Assembly (NCBI GenBank): GCA_021852245.1
Contig: JAJZNY010000188.1
Location: 1 to 7,085 of the forward strand
Origin: Planctomycetota bacterium
GTDB taxonomy: Bacteria > Planctomycetota > Phycisphaerae > WQYP01
Reading direction: 5' to 3'
Length of the DNA stretch: 7,085 nucleotides
This document shows positions 1 to 6,879 of the stretch, piece by piece. The notes under the pieces were generated by a model. That model was given only the letters and a program-made list of their open reading frames with translations. It was not told the DNA's origin and searched no databases. The position numbers were made by a program, and so were the translations under genes. How positions within the stretch are numbered: position 1 is the stretch's first letter; every line of letters starts with the position of its first letter.

Positions 1-27
1 AAAGCGAAATTTTCTCTTGGTACGCGA
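1..27. repeat. Left arm of a perfect 27-bp inverted repeat
   Basis: Bases 1-27 are the exact reverse complement of 548-574; with one mismatch the match continues to base 31 (partner 544). The arm lies inside the clpB frame at the window edge, and the ClpB sequence departs from its family within the arm. The match may continue past the edge, where it cannot be seen. A fold-back assembly or amplification chimera at a contig end is the simplest reading; a real inversion junction is the alternative. Confidence 0.9.
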
Positions 28-462
28 ATTGCCGCGAATATCCTTCAGTGCCGAGAGGATCGCATCACGCTTGATGCCCAAGGTCGTCAGCAGATCACGC
101 GCCGGACCGCCCGCCGCGAGCAATCCCAGCAACATGTGCTCCGTCGATACGTATTCATCCTTGAGACGATCCGCCTCCTGCTGAGCTGCCGCCAATGCCG
201 CTGACAGATCGCGTGACCCGCCAAGCTGAGCCCCACCCGAGACGGTCGGCATGCGGCTCAGTTCTGCATCCAAAACCCGTTTGACCTGCGTCGGCTCAAC
301 ACCGATCTTGGATAAAATGGGGGGGATCAATCCCTGCGCATCGGATAGAAGTGCAGAGAGCAGGTGCAGGCTGTTGATCTCCGAATGGTTGGAAGATGCC
401 GCCAGTAATTGCGCCGACTCTAGTGCCTCACGTGCTTTTACCGTTAATTTATCAAGAGCCAT
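1..462 (-). CDS. clpB: ClpB disaggregase, N-terminal domain (partial, cut by window edge)
   Basis: ClpB is a cytosolic hexameric AAA+ ATPase that, with DnaK, pulls apart protein aggregates after heat or other stress. Only the first 154 codons are present: the substrate-contacting Clp_N domain, with its two pseudo-repeated helical halves. It starts MALDKLTVKAREALESAQ; the second repeat contains DEYVSTEHMLLGLL (about residues 103-116). The domain closes with LKDIRGNSR, matching the usual ClpB linker that continues R-V-T-D/S. Here the frame instead reads R-T-K-R-K-F-R-F up to the window edge. Those last seven or eight residues come from an inverted copy of upstream DNA and are probably not ClpB. 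The AAA+ modules lie beyond the window or are lost. The ATG at 462 is chosen because AAAGGA sits 5-6 bases upstream and the protein starts as the family does. No CIRCE element or clear sigma-32 promoter is seen upstream. ClpB rather than ClpA/ClpC fits the linker best, but the diagnostic middle region is absent. Confidence 0.88.
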   Translation of the reverse strand, partial: MALDKLTVKAREALESAQLLAASSNHSEINSLHLLSALLSDAQGLIPPILSKIGVEPTQVKRVLDAELSRMPTVSGGAQLGGSRDLSAALAAAQQEADRLKDEYVSTEHMLLGLLAAGGPARDLLTTLGIKRDAILSALKDIRGNSRTKRKFRF

Positions 463-889
463 AAAAATCCTTTCAGCAATGCGGCTTGGCCTCAGGCTGC
501 AATTTTAAGCCGGGCTCAGGCATTGCTACGAACTGGCTCAACACAAATCGCGTACCAAGAGAAAATTTCGCTTTTCCCATGTTTTTTTAACGGAAAATAG
601 CCTTGGAGCCGAGCATGCTTATTGAATTACATGCCAAAATGGCAGATCGCCGGATGGTATAAGCATATTTCACCTTGCGAATATATTGCCTTTTCGCCTC
701 ATCGTTTGTCGTTTCAGATAGCGTTTTTCAACTGAAGCCTGCTGCGACCGAAATGACCCATTCATAGAAGTGGACGCGCGATCTATCGCATGAACATGGC
801 TACAGGCTACCGTATGAGCCCGCCGTTACGTTCACCGCACGTGGTTCGCCATCTGATGGGGGAGCCGTATTTCTCCACCCCAGCTGAAT
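463..889. other. Non-coding gap between the carotenoid oxidase gene and clpB
   Basis: These 427 bases lie between the stop of the CrtP-like gene and the start of clpB, and no convincing gene is seen on either strand. The stretch should hold the clpB promoter and the 3' end of the carotenoid transcript. I see no hairpin followed by a T-run on the minus strand and no CIRCE repeat. A possible clpB -10 box, TAAAAT (complement of 502-507), has only a poor -35 partner. Small hairpins are visible (TGCCA-TTT-TGGCA near 632-644, GCGAT-AG-ATCGC near 778-789), but neither looks like a terminator. The right arm of the inverted repeat is at 548-574. Two tiny frames, 615-662 (+) and 473-580 (-), are discussed separately. 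Confidence 0.6.
548..574. repeat. Right arm of the 27-bp inverted repeat
   Basis: This is the exact reverse complement of 1-27. It lies upstream of clpB, about 85 bases before the start codon. The two arms enclose the whole visible clpB fragment and its leader, so the segment 1-574 could fold as a giant stem-loop. This copy sits in ordinary intergenic sequence with no break, so it is probably the original and the copy at the window edge the displaced one. Confidence 0.9.
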
Positions 890-2392
890 TTAGAAATCCT
901 TGCACAGCGTGTCGGCGGCTATCCAGCCGGACATGAGCACCATCGGCATACCCGGACCCGGATGCGCCGATCCGCCGGCCAAATACAGCTTCCGAATGTC
1001 CGGGCTGCGGTTGGCCGGCTTGAAGGCGCCGGTCAGGCGACCATGGCTGGCCAGTCCGTAAATGGCCCCTTTCCAGACGTGATACCGCGAGGCAATGCTT
1101 TCCGGCGTAAGGTAGTCCTCGATGACGATGCGGCTCTCGATATCCTCCATTCCGGCGGATGCAAGTTTTTTTAATATCTGCTTCCGATAATGCGGGTACA
1201 TGGTTTTCCAATTCTGCCCGTCATGGAGATAAGGCGTGTGCACGAGAATATACAACGCTTCACCACCCGCCGGGGCAACCGCCGGCTCGGTAACGGCTGG
1301 TGCGCAGAGGTAGCATGTCGGGTCTTCCGCCGGGCGGCCGAGCCGGTAAATATCATGAAATTCCGCCTCGGCGCTGCGTGAAAAGACAAAATTGTGGTGG
1401 GCGAGATGGTCATACCGCCTGCGAAGTCCGAGATACATCACCACGCCCGAACAGGCGGGTTCATATTTCCGGCGCGACGCGAAACGTCGAGCTTCGGCGC
1501 CAAGCAATTCCTGATGCATCAGGACAGAGTCGGAATTGCTCACAACCGCGTCAGCGTTGAAAGTATCCCCCTGATCGGTAACAACGCCACGGGCGGAACC
1601 GGACTCAACCGTTATTTGCTTAATACCGCAGCCCGTTACATATTCCACACCCAGTTCCCGACCAAGCCGCTCGAGGGCCAGCGGAACCGCACGGGTTCCT
1701 CCAATTGGATACCAGATACCCTCCCCCAACTGCATGTCGGCGATACCGAGGAGGACGGCGGGTGAGAGCGCGGGGGCGGAGCCGACATACTGGGTGAAAT
1801 GATCCACCATCTGGGCCACGCGTGGATCCGAGATCATTTTGCGAACCGTGCCGCCCAGCGTCCGACCAATTTTCATATCCCGCAGATCCTGCAATACCGA
1901 GGGTTGAAAAGTGGATTTGAGATCAAAGGTGTCCGCCAGCGAACCGACCGATTTCCAGAAGAAATATTTCTCGGAAAGCCTGCTCATCTTTGCCGACGAC
2001 GCGAGCAGCCGGCGGTACTCCGAACTCAACAACTCGCCAGCCTTCAACCGGCCGAATTCTCGATCCATCGCGGCCATATCTTCGGTCAGATTTAATATGG
2101 AGCCGTCAGAATAAAAACACCGCCATTGCGGCGAGAGGCGGCGCAGATTCAGGTAATCCTCCAGCTTGCGTCCGGCTTCGGAGAATATCTTTCGCAGGAC
2201 GGACGGCATCAGCAGAATGGTCGGTCCCATGTCAAACCGAAACCCCGCCTGTTTTAATTCCGCCGCTTTGCCTCCGAGCCAGCTGTTGCGTTCAAACACC
2301 CGAACTTTCCAACCACGAGCCGCCAGAGTACAGGCGGCAGATAAGCCGGCCAACCCTCCACCGATCACCGCTACAGTTCCAGCCTTGGACAT
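890..2392 (-). CDS. CrtI-family carotenoid oxidoreductase, CrtP/CrtNb-like terminal oxidase (second paralogue)
   Basis: This is a 500-residue FAD enzyme of the phytoene-desaturase (amine-oxidase-like) superfamily, full length for the family. The N-terminal dinucleotide fold is GGGLAG (11-16), with the FAD-ribose glutamate E34 ending its second strand. It is followed by LGGKAAEL (39-46) and the family signature MGPTILLMP (55-63). The C-terminal FAD signature is LAGGSAHPGPGMPMVLMSG (471-489). In C30 pathways a second CrtI-like enzyme oxidises a terminal methyl of the desaturated chain to an aldehyde (CrtP of staphylococci, CrtNb of Methylomonas). The PGPGMPMVLMSG ending and the neighbouring aldehyde dehydrogenase favour that role over desaturation, but motifs alone cannot separate the two. 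The ATG at 2392 starts directly before the FAD fold; AAGGA lies 11 bases upstream, a rather long spacing. It follows the aldehyde dehydrogenase by 57 bp and appears to be the last gene of the operon. Family confidence is very high; substrate and exact reaction are inferred. Confidence 0.85.
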   Translation of the reverse strand: MSKAGTVAVIGGGLAGLSAACTLAARGWKVRVFERNSWLGGKAAELKQAGFRFDMGPTILLMPSVLRKIFSEAGRKLEDYLNLRRLSPQWRCFYSDGSILNLTEDMAAMDREFGRLKAGELLSSEYRRLLASSAKMSRLSEKYFFWKSVGSLADTFDLKSTFQPSVLQDLRDMKIGRTLGGTVRKMISDPRVAQMVDHFTQYVGSAPALSPAVLLGIADMQLGEGIWYPIGGTRAVPLALERLGRELGVEYVTGCGIKQITVESGSARGVVTDQGDTFNADAVVSNSDSVLMHQELLGAEARRFASRRKYEPACSGVVMYLGLRRRYDHLAHHNFVFSRSAEAEFHDIYRLGRPAEDPTCYLCAPAVTEPAVAPAGGEALYILVHTPYLHDGQNWKTMYPHYRKQILKKLASAGMEDIESRIVIEDYLTPESIASRYHVWKGAIYGLASHGRLTGAFKPANRSPDIRKLYLAGGSAHPGPGMPMVLMSGWIAADTLCKDF

Positions 2393-2449
2393 TGTTTATT
2401 CAATCCTTTCCATCTGTTCAGAGCCATTAACAGGCATGACGAGGCGTTA

Positions 2450-3886
2450 TCACCGGCCTTTGATTATACGGAGCATGGCGGCGACTCTTTTTGTCACACC
2501 CGGCGCATGCTTAAGGAGCATGATGTTTTTCAGTTGATCTTCATTCTCGACATTGCTACGAGTCAGGTGAGGCAAAAAACGACCGGTCCTCTCAATAACA
2601 CTCACCGGGGATGTCATCTCCAGCAGTCCTGCCGCCCCACGGGTGGCCCCGTATCCGCTGTCTTTTCGGGGTGAGAGCGTCACCGCTGGGTGGCCGGTCG
2701 GCGCAAGCAGATCGTTGATGCAGATACAACCGGCATCAATCTTTTCCGCAACAGAGATCGCAAGTTCGCTCGGGCCGAAAATCGATGCTCCGAGTCGCAT
2801 CGGACAATCGGCGTAGAGATCGTACAATTCGTCCACTTCGCGAAACGTCCACAGGCTCGCGACGGCGCCAAGCACATCGGCACCCGACAGCGGTGCGGGC
2901 TTTAAAACCCCACTGAGCACCAGCGGCCCGAGATGAGCCTGTCGATCCCACCGGCCACAAATAACGGACGCACCATTGCGCATAGCGGCATCAACGAGTG
3001 CCGAAATCGCGTCAGAGTCAGATGGATGAAAGTCAATGGTCGGTGATTGCTGAAGGCTCTTACGCAGCGCGTTCACAAAACTTTCGGCGAGGGATTGATC
3101 CACCAGAATACGCCGCGGAACCATGCACGTATTACCGCCATTGAAGCTCAGGCCGAATGCGATGGCATCGGCCGCACGCTGAATATCCGCACCGCGGAGA
3201 ACGATGGCGGCGTCAGCTCCGGAGAGTTCCATCACTGTGGCCGTCGGCCGGCAGGCGGCGATCAATGCGGCGACAGCCCGGCCTGTTCGCTGCGAACCGG
3301 TGACGATGACCTTATCCACGCCCGCGTTCATCACCTGCTGCACCCCGTCAATCGCTTCCGGGATAACCTCGAAGAGATGATCCGGCACGCCAGCTGCGAT
3401 CAGTGCCTTTTGCAGACATATTGCCGCCCGTGTGCCTTCGCAGCCCGGTTTTAGAATGACCCCATTTCCCGCTGCCAGCGCCTGCAGAACCTGTACGCCG
3501 GGAAGAAAAAGAGGGTAATTGCCCGGCCCCACGATGAAGATCACGCCCAAGGGCCTCCGTTCGGTCATGATACGCAATCCCCATGGACGTATCGACGTGG
3601 GGGCAAGAATGTGTTTTGCATTCTGCTGAAGAAATTTTGCTGCGTCGGCCAGGGGAATAATCTCGGATGCGAGTGTCTCACCGGCACAACGGCGCGGTAA
3701 ATGGGAACATGCGCCAATCAACTCATCTGCCGATTCAATGAGTTGACATCGAAATCGCCGGACGCAATCCAGCCGATGAGACAGCGGCGCATCTGCCCAA
3801 GCAACAGATGCCCGTCGAACGGAATCAATCCGCAAGCGGAGGGCATCACGTTTTTCGTCGGCGGAGAGTTCAAGGGATGGCGGCAT
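2450..3886 (-). CDS. Divergent aldehyde dehydrogenase, probably oxidising a carotenoid aldehyde to the acid
   Basis: This is an NAD(P)-dependent aldehyde dehydrogenase superfamily protein, 478 residues. Visible landmarks are VGPGNYP (119-125) with the oxyanion Asn123, Lys146 in LKPG, TGSQRTGR (196-203) of the cofactor fold, the general base Glu220 in MELSG, and the nucleophile Cys254 in GGNTC. The catalytic set is therefore intact and the enzyme is probably active. Several normally conserved positions differ: the Trp before the oxyanion Asn is Gly, GQxC is GNTC, and the cofactor-binding EEVFGP region reads ADVLGA (336-341), so its Glu is Asp. The start at 3886 is preferred over upstream in-frame ATGs (frame open to 4153) because GGAG lies 7 bases before it, directly after the stop of the upstream desaturase; the longer version would overlap that gene by over 250 bp. 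The 13-bp gap suggests translational coupling. Lying between two CrtI paralogues, it most likely makes a C30 carotenoid carboxylic acid, as aldehyde dehydrogenases do in staphyloxanthin-like and Methylomonas/planctomycete pathways. Confidence 0.87.
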   Translation of the reverse strand: MPPSLELSADEKRDALRLRIDSVRRASVAWADAPLSHRLDCVRRFRCQLIESADELIGACSHLPRRCAGETLASEIIPLADAAKFLQQNAKHILAPTSIRPWGLRIMTERRPLGVIFIVGPGNYPLFLPGVQVLQALAAGNGVILKPGCEGTRAAICLQKALIAAGVPDHLFEVIPEAIDGVQQVMNAGVDKVIVTGSQRTGRAVAALIAACRPTATVMELSGADAAIVLRGADIQRAADAIAFGLSFNGGNTCMVPRRILVDQSLAESFVNALRKSLQQSPTIDFHPSDSDAISALVDAAMRNGASVICGRWDRQAHLGPLVLSGVLKPAPLSGADVLGAVASLWTFREVDELYDLYADCPMRLGASIFGPSELAISVAEKIDAGCICINDLLAPTGHPAVTLSPRKDSGYGATRGAAGLLEMTSPVSVIERTGRFLPHLTRSNVENEDQLKNIMLLKHAPGVTKRVAAMLRIIKGR

Positions 3887-3899
3887 GGACCAACTCCGC

Positions 3900-5477
3900 T
3901 TAAGCCGGGATTGCCACAGGAGTTCGACAACCGAGAGTCGGCTTCGTGTGGATGCGTGCCATGGCAGCCTGAAGATCAGTCCAGCGCTCTCCATAGCCGA
4001 AATCCTCCAGCAACAAACGGCTGCTGATGCGGGCAGATTCAAAGATGACCGGAAGACCGCTGCCGGGATGAGTACCTCCGCCGACGAGATAGACTCCCGC
4101 GAGTTCGTCAAACCGGTTACGCGGACGCATGTGAAGCATTTGACGAAAATCATGCGTCAGATTGAACGTGGCGCCGCGATAGATGCTGTAGTCCTTGTTC
4201 CAATCGACGGGCGTTATCATTTTTTCAAATCGAATTCGTTCTTTCAGATCGGTAATTCCAAGGCGCTGAATTTGTTTCAGAAGAATCTCGCGGAATCGCG
4301 GGGCCTCCTTTGCCCAGTCAATATTCGGATGCAGATGTGAAACCGGAGCCAGCGCGTAAAGCGTGCTGCATCCCCGTGGTGCGAGGCTCGGATCGGTGAC
4401 GCAGGCGTTTTGCACGTAAAAGCTGGGGTTGGATGAGAGAACATGGCGGGATTCGATATCTGCGAGGTTGTCGCGATAATTCTCCACCAGAAAAATATTG
4501 TGATGTGCCAGCGGAGGTGCCGCACCATCCAGCCCCAGATAAAGCATGAAGGTGGAACATGAATACCGGGCTTTGGCGATTTTCCGGTCTGTCCACCGCC
4601 GACGCAGATTGTCGGGCACCAGATGAGTCATGGCATGGGCAAAATCCGCATTGATGACCACCGCATCAGATCGGACAATATGACCACCAACGCGAACGCC
4701 GGTGGCTCTCCCATCGGCAAATTCGATCTGATCGACCCCCTGCCCCATCAGAAATTCGACCCCCATTTCAGCCGCCAATTCGGCCATTTTCCGCATAATG
4801 GCGTGGCAGCCTCCATAGGGATGGAAAACGCCATGCTCGTATTCGAGAAAGGAGAGAATGGAAAACAGGCCAGGACACCGAAAGGGCGACATCCCGAGAT
4901 ATTTCGACTGAAAACTGAATGCGAGCCTCACTCGGGGATCATGAAAATAGCGACTGAGCTCGCGGTCGAGCGAATTCCATGGCCGCAGCAAGGGAGCCAT
5001 CCGCAGCATCTCGGGCGTCAGGGCATCGCGCCAGGAGTTGAACGGTTTTTGGAGAGTCGGCGTAAAAGCCGCGAGCTTACGCCGATTATCCGCCAAGTAG
5101 TCATCCAGATGCTCGGCATCCCGTGGGCTTATCCGGGCGATAGCCTGTTTCATCCGTTCCAGGTTGGGGGTGGCTGAAATTTCGCCACCATTTTCAAAGA
5201 TAATCCGATATTGCGGATCAAGCCGCTCCATCGGCACTTCCGTCATGAGATCATATCCGGCGGCAGAAAATATCTGCGCTAATACCTGCGGATACAGGAA
5301 GAATGTCGGTCCGACATCAAACTTGAATCCTTCAGCGTTTATCTGTCCCGTTCGACCTCCGAAGCCATAACGCTTCTCAATTACCGTTACTTCCAAACCG
5401 GCTTTTCGCAAGAGCATGGCAGATGCCAAGCCACCCGGCCCAGCACCCACGATGACAACTCGCTTCGGTCTGTCCAT
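3900..5477 (-). CDS. crtN: CrtI/CrtN-type carotenoid desaturase
   Basis: This is a 525-residue FAD-dependent desaturase that would insert conjugated double bases into a linear isoprenoid, membrane-associated as is usual for the family; more exactly, it would insert conjugated double bonds. The N-terminal FAD fold is GAGPGG (11-16) with E34 ending the second strand, then GGRTGQ (40-45) and VGPTFFLYP (55-63). The middle contains KYLGMSPFRCPG (192-203), typical of CrtI-like desaturases. The C-terminal signature is GVYLVGGGTHPGSGLP (461-476), followed by a tail of about 30 residues beyond the usual end, ending with a Pro-rich VAIPA. The ATG at 5477 is chosen because GGAGG (5487-5491) lies 9 bases upstream and the FAD fold starts 10 residues in; the frame is open to 5543 but that would cross the predicted promoter. 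It is the first gene of the carotenoid set, 13 bp before the aldehyde dehydrogenase. C30 substrate (squalene or dehydrosqualene) is inferred from the neighbouring aldehyde dehydrogenase; a C40 phytoene desaturase cannot be excluded. Confidence 0.85.
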   Translation of the reverse strand: MDRPKRVVIVGAGPGGLASAMLLRKAGLEVTVIEKRYGFGGRTGQINAEGFKFDVGPTFFLYPQVLAQIFSAAGYDLMTEVPMERLDPQYRIIFENGGEISATPNLERMKQAIARISPRDAEHLDDYLADNRRKLAAFTPTLQKPFNSWRDALTPEMLRMAPLLRPWNSLDRELSRYFHDPRVRLAFSFQSKYLGMSPFRCPGLFSILSFLEYEHGVFHPYGGCHAIMRKMAELAAEMGVEFLMGQGVDQIEFADGRATGVRVGGHIVRSDAVVINADFAHAMTHLVPDNLRRRWTDRKIAKARYSCSTFMLYLGLDGAAPPLAHHNIFLVENYRDNLADIESRHVLSSNPSFYVQNACVTDPSLAPRGCSTLYALAPVSHLHPNIDWAKEAPRFREILLKQIQRLGITDLKERIRFEKMITPVDWNKDYSIYRGATFNLTHDFRQMLHMRPRNRFDELAGVYLVGGGTHPGSGLPVIFESARISSRLLLEDFGYGERWTDLQAAMARIHTKPTLGCRTPVAIPA

Positions 5478-5492
5478 CACCACAATCCTCCA

Positions 5493-5502
5493 CGGTGCAC
5501 CG
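5493..5502. promoter_or_regulatory. 10-bp palindrome at the predicted start of the carotenoid transcript
   Basis: CGGTGCACCG is a perfect palindrome lying a few bases downstream of the TATAAT box, so it would cover the predicted transcription start and end just before the Shine-Dalgarno of the desaturase gene. That is a classic place for a repressor operator. A single 10-bp palindrome can arise by chance, and no regulator gene is in view. Confidence 0.35.
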
Positions 5503-5504
5503 CT

Positions 5505-5533
5505 ATTATAGGCGAGCGCGAAGAACGAGTGAG
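5505..5533 (-). promoter_or_regulatory. Candidate sigma-70 promoter of the carotenoid operon
   Basis: The complement of 5505-5510 is a perfect TATAAT -10 box. With a 17-base spacer the -35 position reads CTCACT (complement of 5528-5533), matching TTGACA at only three positions, so an activator may be needed. Transcription would begin near 5498, giving a leader of about 20 bases with GGAGG ahead of the ATG at 5477. A better -35-like TTGACT (complement of 5538-5543) is 27 bases from the -10 and cannot pair with it directly. Confidence 0.5.
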
Positions 5534-5578
5534 AGAAAGTCAAAGCGAATGACCGAAATCCGTTTTTTTAGCCATCTC

Positions 5579-5592
5579 TCAGTTCAAACTGA
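5579..5592. repeat. Short inverted repeat TCAGTT-CA-AACTGA upstream of the carotenoid promoter
   Basis: Two 6-base arms separated by 2 bases form a dyad about 70 bases upstream of the TATAAT box, in the 211-bp gap after the radical SAM gene. The position suits an activator or regulator site. It is not a terminator: the arms are AT-rich and the minus strand continues into an A-run, not a T-run. Confidence 0.35.
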
Positions 5593-5688
5593 ATTGCGAG
5601 GCCGTAACTGGCATGGCGGCCAGAGTATCCCTGCTGGAGCCATACCCTGTTTCCGGAGCACATGCTCTTGGGAGCGGCAGAATCGGCA

Positions 5689-6879
5689 TCAGCCGGGGAG
5701 ACAGGCCAGATGCTTCACCCCGATCTCTTCATCCGTCAGATAGCATCCCGGATCAAAGCCAAGCCAGTCTCCAGTAGCGGCCTCGGCACGAGTTCGCAGA
5801 TTTCCGTTGCAGACGTCCAGAAAGCGGCAGTGTCGGCACCGATCCGGCAGATAAGTGCGCCGATTACGCAGAATAGCCAGTCGTTCATCACGCGCGGATG
5901 ACCATATGGAGCTGAACGCCTCCTCACGCACATTGCCGCACGAGTAATGCCAGGAGAATTGGTCATAATGGACATTCCCAACCGGATCAATGGCGGCGAT
6001 GTTGCAGCCCGAGCGATTACCCCCGGTTCCAGCCAGCCGCTCGTGCACGCTTGCCGCCCGCTGCGGGTCGGTCTGCTCCATTTGGAGGAGCAGGTACGCG
6101 GCATCGGCATGGTTATCAACCGTTAATATTTCCAGTGGACGACCGGCTGCATGAAACTCCCGGCATTTGGCAAAAATTTTGTCAACCATCCGCCGGGTTT
6201 GCGCCGGCGTCAGATCAACCCGTTGCATTCCCTCCCCCCGCCCGGAGTAAGCCAGATGATAAACACATAGGCGGTTTACGCGGTGTTGGGCGCAGATGTC
6301 AAAAATGCTGTCCATATCGTCGATGTTCAGCGCATGGGCGGTGAATCGTACGCCCACCTTGATGCCGCGCTGAACGCAGCGATCTATCGCCGCCAAACTT
6401 CGCTCGAATGCCTTCTTGGCGCCCCGAAGCTTGTCGTGTGTCGCGGCAGTGCCATCAAGACTCAGGCCGACATATTTAAGGCCGACGTTGGCCAATTCAT
6501 CCGCCATGAGATCGTCGATCAAGGTACCGTTGGTCGAAAGTGTGCACGCAAGTCCACGATATCGCGCGTATCGTATCAACGGAATAATATCGGGACGCAT
6601 CAGAGGCTCGCCTCCGCTCATGAGTACGGCCGGCACCTTGAACCTCGCCAGATCATCAATCACGTCCAGGGCCTCGGAGTGGCACAATTCACCGGGGGCG
6701 GGCTCGGCCGCCGCACTGGCATAGCAGTGAACACATTTCAGGTTACACGCTTTCGTCAGTGCCCAGACGACCACAGGCCGGGGTACCGCCTGCGATTCTC
6801 CATCCGGTTTGCGGTGTCCATAGCGAAGTTTTTCGTTACCAGCCTGCACATCACATAATAAATTTGAAACACTCAGCAT
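5689..6879 (-). CDS. ahbC: Radical SAM/SPASM enzyme of the AhbC/NirJ group (tetrapyrrole side-chain modification)
   Basis: This is a 396-residue cytosolic iron-sulfur enzyme. The radical SAM cluster motif CNLKCVHC gives C45, C49 and C52; SGGEP (88-92) binds SAM. The C-terminal SPASM part has C292, C314, then C348-x2-C351-x5-C357 in RCRHCRFLDVCNG, and C379 in GCYLTDEEIG; the fourth cysteine of the usual CX2CX5CX3C is absent. The opening (MLSVSNLL, later LRYG), VVVWALTKACNLKCVHCYA, TVDNHAD (253-259) and RFLDVCNGNLRTRAEAATGD are those of AhbC and NirJ proteins. AhbC removes the C2/C7 acetate groups of 12,18-didecarboxysiroheme on the way to haem b; NirJ acts on the same precursor in haem d1 synthesis. 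The start at 6879 overlaps the stop of the upstream radical SAM gene (ATGCTGA), and GGAGG lies 10 bases before it; the frame is open to 7014, but that would run across the neighbour. Choosing between AhbC, NirJ1 and an uncharacterised relative needs the rest of the pathway. Confidence 0.8.
   Translation of the reverse strand: MLSVSNLLCDVQAGNEKLRYGHRKPDGESQAVPRPVVVWALTKACNLKCVHCYASAAAEPAPGELCHSEALDVIDDLARFKVPAVLMSGGEPLMRPDIIPLIRYARYRGLACTLSTNGTLIDDLMADELANVGLKYVGLSLDGTAATHDKLRGAKKAFERSLAAIDRCVQRGIKVGVRFTAHALNIDDMDSIFDICAQHRVNRLCVYHLAYSGRGEGMQRVDLTPAQTRRMVDKIFAKCREFHAAGRPLEILTVDNHADAAYLLLQMEQTDPQRAASVHERLAGTGGNRSGCNIAAIDPVGNVHYDQFSWHYSCGNVREEAFSSIWSSARDERLAILRNRRTYLPDRCRHCRFLDVCNGNLRTRAEAATGDWLGFDPGCYLTDEEIGVKHLACLPG

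Noticed and set aside
615..662. 15-codon plus-strand frame with GGAG six bases upstream (MLIELHAKMADRRMV)
   Set aside because: It is short enough to occur by chance and no plus-strand gene follows that it could lead.
838..868. Imperfect dyad (GGTTCGCCATC / GATGGGGGAGCC) as a terminator for the carotenoid operon
   Set aside because: The stem has mismatches and only four firm central pairs, and there is no T-run after it on the minus strand.
520..2562. Shared 11-mer CATTGCTACGA near 521 and near 2551
   Set aside because: Matches of this length are expected by chance in 7 kb, and the flanks differ.
3887..4153. N-terminal extension of the aldehyde dehydrogenase to an upstream ATG
   Set aside because: It would overlap the desaturase by over 250 bp and has no family likeness; the ATG at 3886 has a good Shine-Dalgarno and fits the family length.
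3885..4340. 151-codon plus-strand frame across the desaturase/ALDH junction
   Set aside because: It covers the C-terminus of a clear CrtI-type enzyme on the other strand and resembles no family.
4623..5177. 184-codon open frame on the plus strand
   Set aside because: It lies wholly antisense to the crtN-like gene, has no recognisable domain and is explained by the codon bias of the real gene.
6283..6858. 191-codon open frame on the plus strand
   Set aside because: It is antisense to the AhbC-like gene, whose motifs are intact; composition is a shadow of that gene.
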